Part shown: positions 35,890-43,704 of the stretch, piece after piece
How positions within the stretch are numbered: position 1 is the first letter of the stretch
Layout: every line of letters starts with the position of its first letter
Source: Acidobacteria subdivision 2 bacterium RH1 MAG20
Lineage (GTDB): Bacteria; Acidobacteriota; Terriglobia; Terriglobales; Acidobacteriaceae
NCBI GenBank assembly: GCA_002197545.1
Contig: NFUO01000160.1
Coordinates: 1-64,000 of the forward strand
Reading direction: 5' to 3'
DNA length: 64,000 nt
The notes under the pieces: generated by a model
What the model saw: only the letters and a program-made list of their open reading frames with translations
What the model was told of the DNA's origin: nothing
The model's database searches: none
Made by a program: the position numbers and the translations under genes

Positions 35890-37602
35890 ATGGCTGATGA
35901 AGTGAAGCTGGAAAATGCATTGCCGACGAAGCTGGATGGGAAGTCGGCGCGATCTGTGGCGAACAAGGCGGCACTCCTAACCCTGCTTGGTGCGATGCGG
36001 ATGGAGGAGGATGCAATTCGGCTTGGTGGTGGGGTTAAGGCTGCGGAGGCGCAACATAGCAAGGGGCGGCTGACGGTTCGGGAGCGGCTTGCGCTGCTTC
36101 TGGATGAAGGGACAGATCTGCTGGAACTGGGGCTTTGGGCGGCGTATGGGATGTATGAGGAGTATGGGGGTGCTCCTGCGGCAGGGGTGGTGACAGGGCT
36201 GGGCAGAGTAAGCGGGCGGCTGTGCATGATCGTTGCAAACGATGCGACGGTGAAGGCTGGGGCGTTCTTTCCCATGACGGCGAAGAAGGTGCTGCGGGCG
36301 CAGACGATTGCGCTGGAGAACCGAATTCCTACGCTGTATCTGGTAGATTCGGCGGGTGTCTTCCTCCCCTTGCAGGAAGACGTGTTTCCGGATACGGACG
36401 ACTTTGGACGTGTGTTCAGGAACAACGCCGTGATGAGTTCGCTGGGCATTCCGCAGATGACCGCGATTATGGGGATGTGCGTGGCCGGAGGCGCGTATCT
36501 GCCGGTGATGACGGATACGGTGCTGATGACGGAGGGCTCGGGGCTGTTTCTTGCGGGGCCTTCGCTGGTGCAGGCGGCGATTGGACAGAAGACGGAAGCG
36601 GAGGAGTTGGGTGGGGCTTCGATGCATTCGGAGATTTCGGGGACGGTGGACTTCAAAGAGACGAACGATCATCTGTGCATTGCGCGGTTACGCTCTCTGG
36701 TGGGGAAGTTAGGAGAGCGCGCTAAAGCTCCGTTCAGCGTTGTGGAGTATGACGCAGTGAAGGATGCTCCTAAATATTCGGCTGAGGATTTATATGGGTT
36801 GATCGATCCCGATCCGGCGAAGGCGGCGACCAATGTTTATGACATGCATGAGGTGATTGCGCGGATCGTGGACCGCAGTGAGTTCGACGAGTACAAGGCG
36901 GACTTTGGCCGGACGGTACTGTGCGGGTATGCGCGGATTGGCGGGCGGGCGGTGGGGATCGTTGCCAACCAGAAGGTGCATCAACAGCAGACGGCGCTCG
37001 ACGGTAGCAAGCGGACGGAGTTCGGCGGGGTGATCTATACGGAGAGCGCGCAGAAGGCGGCGCGGTTCATTATGGACTGCAATCAGAGTCTGGTTCCGCT
37101 GATATTTCTGCATGATGTGAATGGGTTCATGGTGGGCAAGGATGCGGAGTGGTCGGGCATCATTCGCGCAGGGGCGAAGATGGTGTCGGCGGTAAGTACA
37201 AGCGTGGTGCCAAAGATTACGGTGATTATCGGCGGCAGCTTTGGGGCGGGGCACTATGCGATGTGTGGGAAGGCTTACGATCCGCGATTCCTGTTTGCGT
37301 GGCCAACGGCTCGGTATGCGGTGATGAGCGGTGCCTCGGCTGCCAACACGCTGGTTGAGGTGAGGGTGAAGCAGATGGAGCGCGGCGGCAAGGTGCTGAC
37401 GGAGGCTGACAGGAAGGCTCTGTATGACGAGATTAAGGCGACGTATGATGCGCAGGCCGATCCAAGGTATGGAGCAGCGCGGCTTTGGATTGATGCGATT
37501 ATTGATCCGGCTCAAACCAGAGAAGTTTTGATGACTGCGCTCGATGCGGCTAGTTTGAATCCTGAGGTGGCGAAGTTTAATCCGGGGGTTTTGCAGACAT
37601 GA
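35890..37602 (+). CDS. liuB: Acyl-CoA carboxylase beta subunit, probably methylcrotonyl-CoA carboxylase
   Basis: A 570-residue biotin-dependent carboxyltransferase moving CO2 from carboxybiotin to an acyl-CoA. It shows RLTVRERLALLLDEGTDLLE, the N-terminal CT domain with VAGGAYLPVMTD, and the C-terminal CT domain with LIFLHDVNGFMVGKDAEWSG and IGGSFGAGHYAMCGKAYDPR. The ending DPAQTREVLMTALDAA is typical of LiuB/MccB rather than AccD. Neighbours are HMG-CoA-lyase-like and methylglutaconyl-type hydratase genes, steps of leucine catabolism, which favours methylcrotonyl-CoA; geranyl- or propionyl-CoA cannot be excluded. No biotin-carrying alpha subunit is in the window. A GTG at 35878 is the alternative start. 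Confidence 0.88.
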   Translation: MADEVKLENALPTKLDGKSARSVANKAALLTLLGAMRMEEDAIRLGGGVKAAEAQHSKGRLTVRERLALLLDEGTDLLELGLWAAYGMYEEYGGAPAAGVVTGLGRVSGRLCMIVANDATVKAGAFFPMTAKKVLRAQTIALENRIPTLYLVDSAGVFLPLQEDVFPDTDDFGRVFRNNAVMSSLGIPQMTAIMGMCVAGGAYLPVMTDTVLMTEGSGLFLAGPSLVQAAIGQKTEAEELGGASMHSEISGTVDFKETNDHLCIARLRSLVGKLGERAKAPFSVVEYDAVKDAPKYSAEDLYGLIDPDPAKAATNVYDMHEVIARIVDRSEFDEYKADFGRTVLCGYARIGGRAVGIVANQKVHQQQTALDGSKRTEFGGVIYTESAQKAARFIMDCNQSLVPLIFLHDVNGFMVGKDAEWSGIIRAGAKMVSAVSTSVVPKITVIIGGSFGAGHYAMCGKAYDPRFLFAWPTARYAVMSGASAANTLVEVRVKQMERGGKVLTEADRKALYDEIKATYDAQADPRYGAARLWIDAIIDPAQTREVLMTALDAASLNPEVAKFNPGVLQT

Positions 37603-37640
37603 AAGACTTAACACGGATTTACACCGATTGAACGGATTAG

Positions 37641-37690
37641 GAACAGGCAACAGCAAAAGCGAAATACGAGGGTTCTTCGCTTAGAATGAC
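37641..37690 (+). repeat. Dispersed GGTTCTTCGCTTAGAATGAC repeat
   Basis: It lies between the carboxylase and lyase genes and has the same ends as the copy at 19719-19766, with an internal short deletion (TTCGCTTAGAATGAC versus TTCGCTTCGCTCAGAATGAC). The open frame starting inside it at 37686 is not the real start of the lyase. Confidence 0.65.
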
Positions 37691-37721
37691 CAACTTAATA
37701 GAGCGAAGTAGAAAAGTTTTT

Positions 37722-38594
37722 ATGAGTGATTTGGTGAAAATTATCGAGTGTCCGCGAGATGCGTGGCAAGGGCTGCCAGTGCATATGCCGCCAGAGGTGA
37801 AGGCTGACTACCTGCGAGTGTTGATTGCGACTGGATTCAAACATATCGATGCGGTGAGCTTTGTTTCGGCAGCGGCGGTGCCGCAGATGGCGGACTCCGA
37901 AAAAGTATTGGAGTATCTTGATCCCCCCAATGATGTCGAGATTATCGGCATCGTGGTGAATGCCAAGGGTGCGGAGCGGGCGATCAAGACGGGGAGCGTG
38001 CAGACGCTGGGGTTTCCTTATTCGATCTCGCCGGGGTTTTTGCAGCGGAACCAGAACCAGACGCCGGAGGAGTCGCTCGATGCGCTGGAACAGGTGGGGA
38101 CGCTGGCTTATAAAGCGGGGCTGGATGTGGTGGCATATATCTCGATGGCGTTCGGAAATCCTTATGGCGATGCGTGGAGCATCGATGAAGTGGTAGATGC
38201 CTGCGATTTGCTGGTTGACAGCGGTGTGACACAGATTTCGCTCGCGGATACGGTGGGGTTGGCGACGCCGAAGCTGATAGCCGACGTGGTTGCCGATGTG
38301 ATGGCGGTGCACGATGCGGTGGAGATTGGGGTGCATCTCCATGCGCGCTATGAAGGCGCGCGCGAGTTGGTGCGAGCGGCGTATAGTGCTGGCTGCAGGC
38401 GATTCGATGCGGCGATTGGAGGGCTGGGCGGATGTCCGCTTGCGCAGGATGCTCTGGTGGGGAACCTTCCGACGGAGATGGTCTTAGAAGAGCTGAAGGC
38501 TTTGGGCGCGGAGTTGCCGCCAATACGTCCTCTGGATGGTTTGCTTGCGGCGAGTGCGGAGATTTCGCGTAAATTTGGTGCGAGAGTTCAGTGA
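37722..38594 (+). CDS. Hydroxymethylglutaryl-CoA lyase-like enzyme (divergent)
   Basis: A 290-residue TIM-barrel enzyme of the HMGL-like family. It keeps an Arg-Asp catalytic pair in ECPRDAWQ (usually VGPRDGLQ), the metal His pair in GVHLHARYEGA (usually HxHDTYG, so the following Asp is Ala), and the signature loop GGLGGCPLAQDALVGNLPTE with the active-site Cys. Canonical lyases split HMG-CoA into acetoacetate and acetyl-CoA at the end of leucine breakdown, and the carboxylase and hydratase neighbours fit that. The altered motifs mean a related acyl-CoA substrate is possible. The ATG at 37722 was chosen because the frame upstream is repeat sequence. The hydratase follows after 7 bases. Confidence 0.82.
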   Translation: MSDLVKIIECPRDAWQGLPVHMPPEVKADYLRVLIATGFKHIDAVSFVSAAAVPQMADSEKVLEYLDPPNDVEIIGIVVNAKGAERAIKTGSVQTLGFPYSISPGFLQRNQNQTPEESLDALEQVGTLAYKAGLDVVAYISMAFGNPYGDAWSIDEVVDACDLLVDSGVTQISLADTVGLATPKLIADVVADVMAVHDAVEIGVHLHARYEGARELVRAAYSAGCRRFDAAIGGLGGCPLAQDALVGNLPTEMVLEELKALGAELPPIRPLDGLLAASAEISRKFGARVQ

Positions 38595-38601
38595 GGGGCC
38601 A

Positions 38602-39381
38602 ATGAGTTACGAAACGATTCTGGTTGCAGAAGAACATGGCGTTCGGACGATTACGTTGAACCGGCCCGAGCGGCGCAATGCGATGACTCCGCAGATGCAG
38701 GAGGAGCTGCAGACGGCGATGGAGGAGGCCGCTACGTGCAGTTGCCGCGTGGTGGTGCTTGCCGGCGCCGGTGGAGCCTTTTGCGCGGGGCTGGATCTGA
38801 GCTCGTTGCAGAGGATGAACGATAAGTCTGCCGCCGAGCATACGACGGACGCTGAACGGGTTGCGCGGCTCTTTCGCACAATGTTCGAGTTGCCGAAGCC
38901 GACGATTGCCGCAGTGAATGGAGCGGCGATTGCCGGTGGAGCAGGGTTGGCGACTATCTGCGACTTTACGCTGGCAGTGCACGGCGCGAAGTTTGGATAT
39001 ACCGAGGTGAAGATTGGTTTTGTGCCGGCGCTGGTAGCGGCGTTTTTGAGCCTGCAGATCGGCGACAAGCGGGCGCGAGACCTGCTGCTGACGGGCAGGT
39101 TGTTTTCTGCGGAGGAGGCACATCGGCTTGGGTTGGTTGACCAGGTGGTGCATCCTGAGGAGCTTCGTGCACATACGCTGGAGCTGGCGCGATGCTTGAA
39201 GGCGAATAGTCCTGAGTCAATGGCTGCAACGAAGCGGTTGCTCGCCGCGCAGAACAAGGCATGGCTCGACACGGCGATTGCGTATGCGCTGACAGCGAAT
39301 GCCGAGGCCAGAACGACACATGATTTTCGCGAGGGAGCCGCGGCGTTTCTGGAGAAGCGCAAGCCGATCTGGGGCAAGTAG
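38602..39381 (+). CDS. liuC: Enoyl-CoA hydratase/isomerase, probably methylglutaconyl-CoA hydratase
   Basis: A 259-residue crotonase-fold enzyme. RTITLNRPERRNAMTPQMQE, the oxyanion-hole segments AGAGGAFCAGLDLSSLQ and NGAAIAGGAGLATICDFTLA, and a helical C-terminus are visible. The glutamate of FGYTEVKIGFVPALVAAFL corresponds to one catalytic Glu of hydratases. The start has GAGGGG nearby and lies 7 bases after the lyase stop. In a leucine pathway it would hydrate methylglutaconyl-CoA to HMG-CoA for the preceding lyase. Confidence 0.88.
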   Translation: MSYETILVAEEHGVRTITLNRPERRNAMTPQMQEELQTAMEEAATCSCRVVVLAGAGGAFCAGLDLSSLQRMNDKSAAEHTTDAERVARLFRTMFELPKPTIAAVNGAAIAGGAGLATICDFTLAVHGAKFGYTEVKIGFVPALVAAFLSLQIGDKRARDLLLTGRLFSAEEAHRLGLVDQVVHPEELRAHTLELARCLKANSPESMAATKRLLAAQNKAWLDTAIAYALTANAEARTTHDFREGAAAFLEKRKPIWGK

Positions 39382-39418
39382 GGGGAAGTAGTTGATCCGC
39401 TTTCGGTAGACTGATGGA

Positions 39419-39853
39419 ATGACTAAAGATGTGATGGAGAAGCCATCGGTAAACGAGACACGTGTGCGCGTGCGATACGCGGAGACCGACCAGATGGGCG
39501 TGGTGTATCACGCAAATTATCTGGTCTGGTTTGAGGTAGGGCGCGTGGAGTTCATTCGTCAACTGGGGCTGGACTATAAATCGATGGAGAGCGAGGGATG
39601 TGGGATCGCAGTCGTCGATGTGTCGGTGCGGTATAAAGCCCCGGCGCGGTATGACGATGAGCTGATCGTGCAGACGCGGCTGATGGCGGCCCGGGGTGCG
39701 GTGATTCGGTTTGGATACAGGATTGTGCGCGCAGCGGATCACCTTCTACTCTGCGAAGGGGAGACGATGCATGTGGTGGTGGGGCGCGATATGAAAAAAC
39801 AGTCGCTTCCACAGAAATATGCGGAGCGTTTTGCCGCGCACCTCATCTCATAG
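39419..39853 (+). CDS. YbgC/FadM-type hotdog acyl-CoA thioesterase
   Basis: A 144-residue single hotdog-domain protein (4HBT family). RVRYAETDQMGVVYHANYLV carries the catalytic Asp of the YbgC motif, followed by WFEVGRVEFIRQLGLDYKSM. It hydrolyses acyl-CoA thioesters in the cytosol. It follows the hydratase gene by 37 bases and could release acids from stalled intermediates of the pathway, or act on fatty acyl-CoA. Confidence 0.9.
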   Translation: MTKDVMEKPSVNETRVRVRYAETDQMGVVYHANYLVWFEVGRVEFIRQLGLDYKSMESEGCGIAVVDVSVRYKAPARYDDELIVQTRLMAARGAVIRFGYRIVRAADHLLLCEGETMHVVVGRDMKKQSLPQKYAERFAAHLIS

Positions 39854-39890
39854 ATAGATCCCAATCAGGGAATTCAATGAGGGTATGCGG

Positions 39891-40631
39891 ATGAGTGCTA
39901 AAGAGAAAAAGGTTGCGTTAATTACCGGCGCGAATAGGGGTCTTGGGCTGGAGACGGCACGTCAGTTGGGCCTTCAGGGCATTACAGTTGTGCTGGCTGC
40001 TCGCGATCTTGCGAAGGCTGAGGCGGCTGCGACCACACTGAAGAATGAAGGTATCGATGCCCGCGCGGTGAAACTAGACGTGGATAATCCGGCGGATTAT
40101 GCCGCTGTGGCCAAGGCAATCGAAAAGGATTTCGGCGTGCTCGACATCCTGGTGAACAATGCGGGCGTCTTCAAGGACAATCGGGGTCCGAACGAGACAA
40201 GCAAAACTTCAGAGGAAGTTTTGCGGAAGACCTTCGATACGAATTTCTTTGCGGTTGTGGGCTTGACGCAGGCGTTGCTGCCGCTGCTGCGAAAGAGCAA
40301 GGCAGGGCGCATCGTGAATCTGTCGAGCATTCTTGCCTCGCTGACGCTGCACGCCACCAAGGGATCGTACGTCTACGAGGCGAAGACCTTTGCCTACAAC
40401 GCTTCGAAGGCGGCGCTGAACTCCTTCACGATCCATCTCGCGCATGAGCTTGCGAACACGAAGATCAAGGTGAATTCGGCGCATCCTGGCTGGGTGAAGA
40501 CGGAGATGGGGGGCGATGGCGCGATGATGGAGATCGTCGACGGCGCGAAGACTTCAGTGCAGTTAGCTACGCTGCCAGAGGACGGCCCTACGGGCGGCTA
40601 CTTCCATATGGGAGATACGCTACCCTGGTAG
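39891..40631 (+). CDS. Short-chain dehydrogenase/reductase
   Basis: A 246-residue classical SDR with NADP(H)-type Rossmann motif [18 protein letters not shown], the NNAG segment ([15 protein letters not shown]), catalytic Ser ([11 protein letters not shown]) and the YxxxK motif ([13 protein letters not shown]). It resembles carbonyl-reductase-like SDRs with [20 protein letters not shown]. The second ATG (39891) has GAGGG at workable spacing and is preferred to 39885. Its substrate is unknown; it ends 12 bases inside the convergent B12-binding gene. Confidence 0.9.
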   Translation: MSAKEKKVALITGANRGLGLETARQLGLQGITVVLAARDLAKAEAAATTLKNEGIDARAVKLDVDNPADYAAVAKAIEKDFGVLDILVNNAGVFKDNRGPNETSKTSEEVLRKTFDTNFFAVVGLTQALLPLLRKSKAGRIVNLSSILASLTLHATKGSYVYEAKTFAYNASKAALNSFTIHLAHELANTKIKVNSAHPGWVKTEMGGDGAMMEIVDGAKTSVQLATLPEDGPTGGYFHMGDTLPW

Positions 40632-41036
40632 CAGGCCGCGCGGTCTTACGTTTTTGCGAATAAAGTCGATGGTAGTTTCAAGCGGCGTTCCCGGTCCGAA
40701 GATGGCCGAGACGCCGCTTTTTCGTAGCCCGTCAGCATCCTGATCGGGAATGGTACCGCCGAGGACGACGAGGATATCTTCGGCCTTCTGTTCACGGAGC
40801 AGCGTGATAATGCGCGGGACGATGGCGTTATGCGCGCCCGAGAGGATGGAGAGGCCGATGCAGTCTACGTCTTCCTGAATGGCGGCGTTGACGATCATCT
40901 CCGGCGTCTGGCGAAGGCCGGTGTAGATGACTTCCATGCCTGCATCGCGCAGAGCGCGGGCGATGATTTTGGCTCCGCGATCATGCCCATCGAGGCCGGG
41001 CTTGGCTACCAGAACGCGGATAGGAGCGTTTGCCAT
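40620..41036 (-). CDS. B12-binding subunit of methylmalonyl-CoA-type mutase
   Basis: A 138-residue stand-alone cobalamin-binding domain. It has [20 protein letters not shown] with the DxHxxG motif whose His coordinates cobalt, then [20 protein letters not shown] and [14 protein letters not shown]. Such C-terminal-domain proteins pair with a separate catalytic mutase chain in acyl-CoA isomerisation. No large mutase subunit is in the window. The start was set at MANAPIRV. It converges with the SDR, overlapping by 12 bp. Confidence 0.9.
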   Translation of the reverse strand: MANAPIRVLVAKPGLDGHDRGAKIIARALRDAGMEVIYTGLRQTPEMIVNAAIQEDVDCIGLSILSGAHNAIVPRIITLLREQKAEDILVVLGGTIPDQDADGLRKSGVSAIFGPGTPLETTIDFIRKNVRPRGLLPG

Positions 41037-41094
41037 GCGGGTATGAGTATACGTGGCAAACAACGAGGGTGGTATCCCTGCTTTTCGCCGCATC

Positions 41095-42768
41095 TTAGGG
41101 ATGTTCTGCAGACGTTTTATCTGTTGAAGAAGCTATTGGCTTGCCTGTCAGGATGAAAGGGATCTTTTTAGGAGAGTCTGCAAGGTTACTGGCGGAGAGA
41201 AAAACCAGCCGAATGATTTTGGTCAGCTTGGGGTAGTTGATCCGGTCCCAGGTGTCGTTTTCGGTGTGATAATCGGGGTGCAGCCCGGTCTGAAATTCTA
41301 CCTGGGGAATGTGTAGGGTGGCGAACCAGAAGTGATCGCTGCGAGACCATAAGGAATCGGGGTCGACGACATCCATCTTGTAGTCAAGCTTCAGGTCTTC
41401 GTACCGGTTCTCTCGATCGATGATCTGCCTGAGAGCGGGGTTATAGCGGGTTCCCAGAACGTTGACCATGTTTACGTTGCGATCTACAGGAGTAGGCCAG
41501 TTGGGGTCGTCTTCGTTTCTGCCAATCATGTCCATGTTGAGAGTAGCTACGGTTTGAGCGAGTGGCACAATGGGGTGCGTGACATAGAAGTAGGAGCCAA
41601 GAAAGAGGCGCTCCTCGCCATCGTAGGCGATGAAGAGGATGCTGCGCTTGGGATGGGTATTTCCCTTTACCAGAGCCTTGGCGGTTTCGAGCAGGCCGAC
41701 TACGCCGGACGCATTGTCGTCGGCACCATGATAGATGTGTCCATCGATGACGCCCATGTGATCGTGGTGGGCGGTGAGAATGATGGTCTGGGCCTTGAGT
41801 TTGGGGTCGGAGCCCTCAAGAAGAGCGACGACGTTGCGGCCTTTGCGAGTCTGAAGGTTGTTATATGCCTTGGAGAGGCAGACGGAGCTTTGGGGCACAT
41901 CGAAAGAATCCGGATGAACGGTGCGATCAATCTCAGACTGAAGGGCGTCTGTCGTCTTGCCTGTAGGAGCGAGTAATTGGTCGGCGACTTCTCTTTGAAT
42001 GGTGAAGACAGGGATGTCCCACATTGGACCGGTGAGTGCGTAGAGTGGCCCACCGGAGGAGCGTTGAGAGGTGGCCGGAATCGGCTTGACGACGCGCGGA
42101 ACGCGGTCCGTAACGATGAGAAGGCCTGCAACACCTTGCTTGCGAAGTTCCTCTATCTTGTCCCAGTTGAAGGCGTGATAGGTGTCCCATGTGCCCATGA
42201 ACTTCGAGCTGGGATCGTTGGCCTGGGGCTCGCGAGCGAAGACGATGGCGACCTTTCCTTTCAGGTCGACGCCGGAGAAGTCGTTGTAGGCAAACTCGGG
42301 GGCGTTGATGCCGTATCCGGCAAAGACGACAGGGCCGCAGGCTCTCGTTGGGCGCAAGCTCTGGCGGGCCCAATGAAAGTCCTTATTGAGCGTGTAAGTG
42401 TGATCGACATTGCCGATCTTCGCGGTCATGGTGGTGCGCTGGCGGTCGAGGTCACCGGAGACGATGTCCATGTTCTGAAAGAAGGTACCGTTGTCCCCGA
42501 CAGGTTTGAGTCCCAGCCGCATGAACTCGGAGGCAATGTAATCCGTGGCGACGCGATCTCCGATGCTGGTGATGCTGCGACCGGCGAGATCGTCCGAGGC
42601 GAGAAAGTAGAGATCAGCCTTGAGGTTGGCTGGCTGAATGAGATCGGCTGCGTGTTGTATTTGCTGGTTTGAAGTTGTTTGCGCGACGGAGGCCTGGGGG
42701 CAGCATAGGAGACACGCAGCGAGTATGGCGCTGAGATTGAGCTGGAATACAGGGGCGGTCTTGGACAT
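41095..42768 (-). CDS. Secreted M28-family zinc peptidase
   Basis: A 557-residue exported metallopeptidase (signal peptide to about residue 30). A protease-associated domain (about 140-310: [20 protein letters not shown]) sits in front of the M28 catalytic domain. Zinc ligands and catalytic residues follow the family pattern: His334 (LTAHHDHMG), Asp350 (GADDNASG), Glu385-Glu386 ([10 protein letters not shown]), Asp413 (NMDMIGRN) and a C-terminal His ([13 protein letters not shown]). It probably trims peptides as an aminopeptidase in the periplasm or outside. It lies on the same strand as the glycosyltransferase and LptF/G genes but with no sign of coupling. Confidence 0.93.
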   Translation of the reverse strand: MSKTAPVFQLNLSAILAACLLCCPQASVAQTTSNQQIQHAADLIQPANLKADLYFLASDDLAGRSITSIGDRVATDYIASEFMRLGLKPVGDNGTFFQNMDIVSGDLDRQRTTMTAKIGNVDHTYTLNKDFHWARQSLRPTRACGPVVFAGYGINAPEFAYNDFSGVDLKGKVAIVFAREPQANDPSSKFMGTWDTYHAFNWDKIEELRKQGVAGLLIVTDRVPRVVKPIPATSQRSSGGPLYALTGPMWDIPVFTIQREVADQLLAPTGKTTDALQSEIDRTVHPDSFDVPQSSVCLSKAYNNLQTRKGRNVVALLEGSDPKLKAQTIILTAHHDHMGVIDGHIYHGADDNASGVVGLLETAKALVKGNTHPKRSILFIAYDGEERLFLGSYFYVTHPIVPLAQTVATLNMDMIGRNEDDPNWPTPVDRNVNMVNVLGTRYNPALRQIIDRENRYEDLKLDYKMDVVDPDSLWSRSDHFWFATLHIPQVEFQTGLHPDYHTENDTWDRINYPKLTKIIRLVFLSASNLADSPKKIPFILTGKPIASSTDKTSAEHP

Positions 42769-42813
42769 AGCTGAGGGACCCTCTTTGGGTAAGAGCTGGA
42801 ATAGAGGAATATT

Positions 42814-43602
42814 TTAGTGCTGACGCGTGGTTTGCCACGCTTTAGCGTACTTCCAGCTCGTGTAGGTGGAGTGGTAGATGTGGAGCAGGAGCCCCTCGCG
42901 GCCGTCGAGAAAGCCCAGGCGAAAGATATAGTTCCAGATAAAAGTGAACATGGGGATGACGAGGATGTTGTAGTAAAAGGCGAGCCAGGAGCGGCTGGTC
43001 TGCCCCTTGGAGACTACAATCTGGGCGCCTAGCGTGCTGTATCGGTCCATGTGCTCGATGTAGCTCTCAATCGTTGGGTAGGCATGGTGGATGAGATCGT
43101 GGTGAAGCGTCTCAAGCGTGCCATCGAAGGCGATGGTCTCGTGGACGGGGCGTTCGGTGAAGCGTGCCGTCGGCGTAAAGTTGGCGGCGTGGCGGCGGAA
43201 GAGGCGGAGTTTGGGATCGGGATAGTAGCCGCCGTAGCGTATCCAACGATTCAGAAATAAATTGCGCCGCCGAAGCAAGTAGGCATCGGCTGACGGTTCG
43301 CCGATGAGCAGGACGCGGATCTCGGCCTGCAACTCGGAGGAAAGTTCTTCGTCGGCATCGAGCGAGAGGACCCAGGTCCCGGCGCATCGCTCGATTGCGA
43401 AGTTCTTCTGTCCGGAGAATCCCCGCCAGGCTTCGGAAAAGACTTTTGCATTTTTAAAGGAGCGAGCGATCTCGAGAGTGCGGTCGGTTGAGCCCGAATC
43501 GACGATAACGATCTCGTCGGCAAACTGTACGCTGGCAAGGGTCCGTGCGAGGTTGGCCTCTTCATTGAGCGTGATGATGGCTATGGACAGTGTTGGCGGC
43601 AT
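42814..43602 (-). CDS. Family 2 glycosyltransferase, WaaE/KdtX-like
   Basis: A 262-residue inverting GT-A enzyme. LSIAIITLNEEANLARTLAS, the nucleotide-binding DSGSTDRTLEIARSF, the DxD-type metal site SLDADEELSSEL, and RWIRYGGYYPDPKLRLFRR match LPS-core glucosyltransferases of the WaaE type. C-terminal amphipathic segments (FYYNILVIPMFTFIWNYIFR) suggest membrane association. Likely role: adding a sugar to the LPS inner core or another envelope glycan. A TTG at 43638 would add 12 residues; I used the ATG. It lies just downstream of the fused LPS exporter gene on the same strand. Confidence 0.88.
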   Translation of the reverse strand: MPPTLSIAIITLNEEANLARTLASVQFADEIVIVDSGSTDRTLEIARSFKNAKVFSEAWRGFSGQKNFAIERCAGTWVLSLDADEELSSELQAEIRVLLIGEPSADAYLLRRRNLFLNRWIRYGGYYPDPKLRLFRRHAANFTPTARFTERPVHETIAFDGTLETLHHDLIHHAYPTIESYIEHMDRYSTLGAQIVVSKGQTSRSWLAFYYNILVIPMFTFIWNYIFRLGFLDGREGLLLHIYHSTYTSWKYAKAWQTTRQH

Positions 43603-43704
43603 GGCCTCGCACAGGGGTGAAGCTGTGTCCTTACTCAAAATGGTGGTTCTGAGCTGTGTGGGTAATCGTACCGCAGATTATAAGAATCTGTCGTCATGCC
43701 TGGA

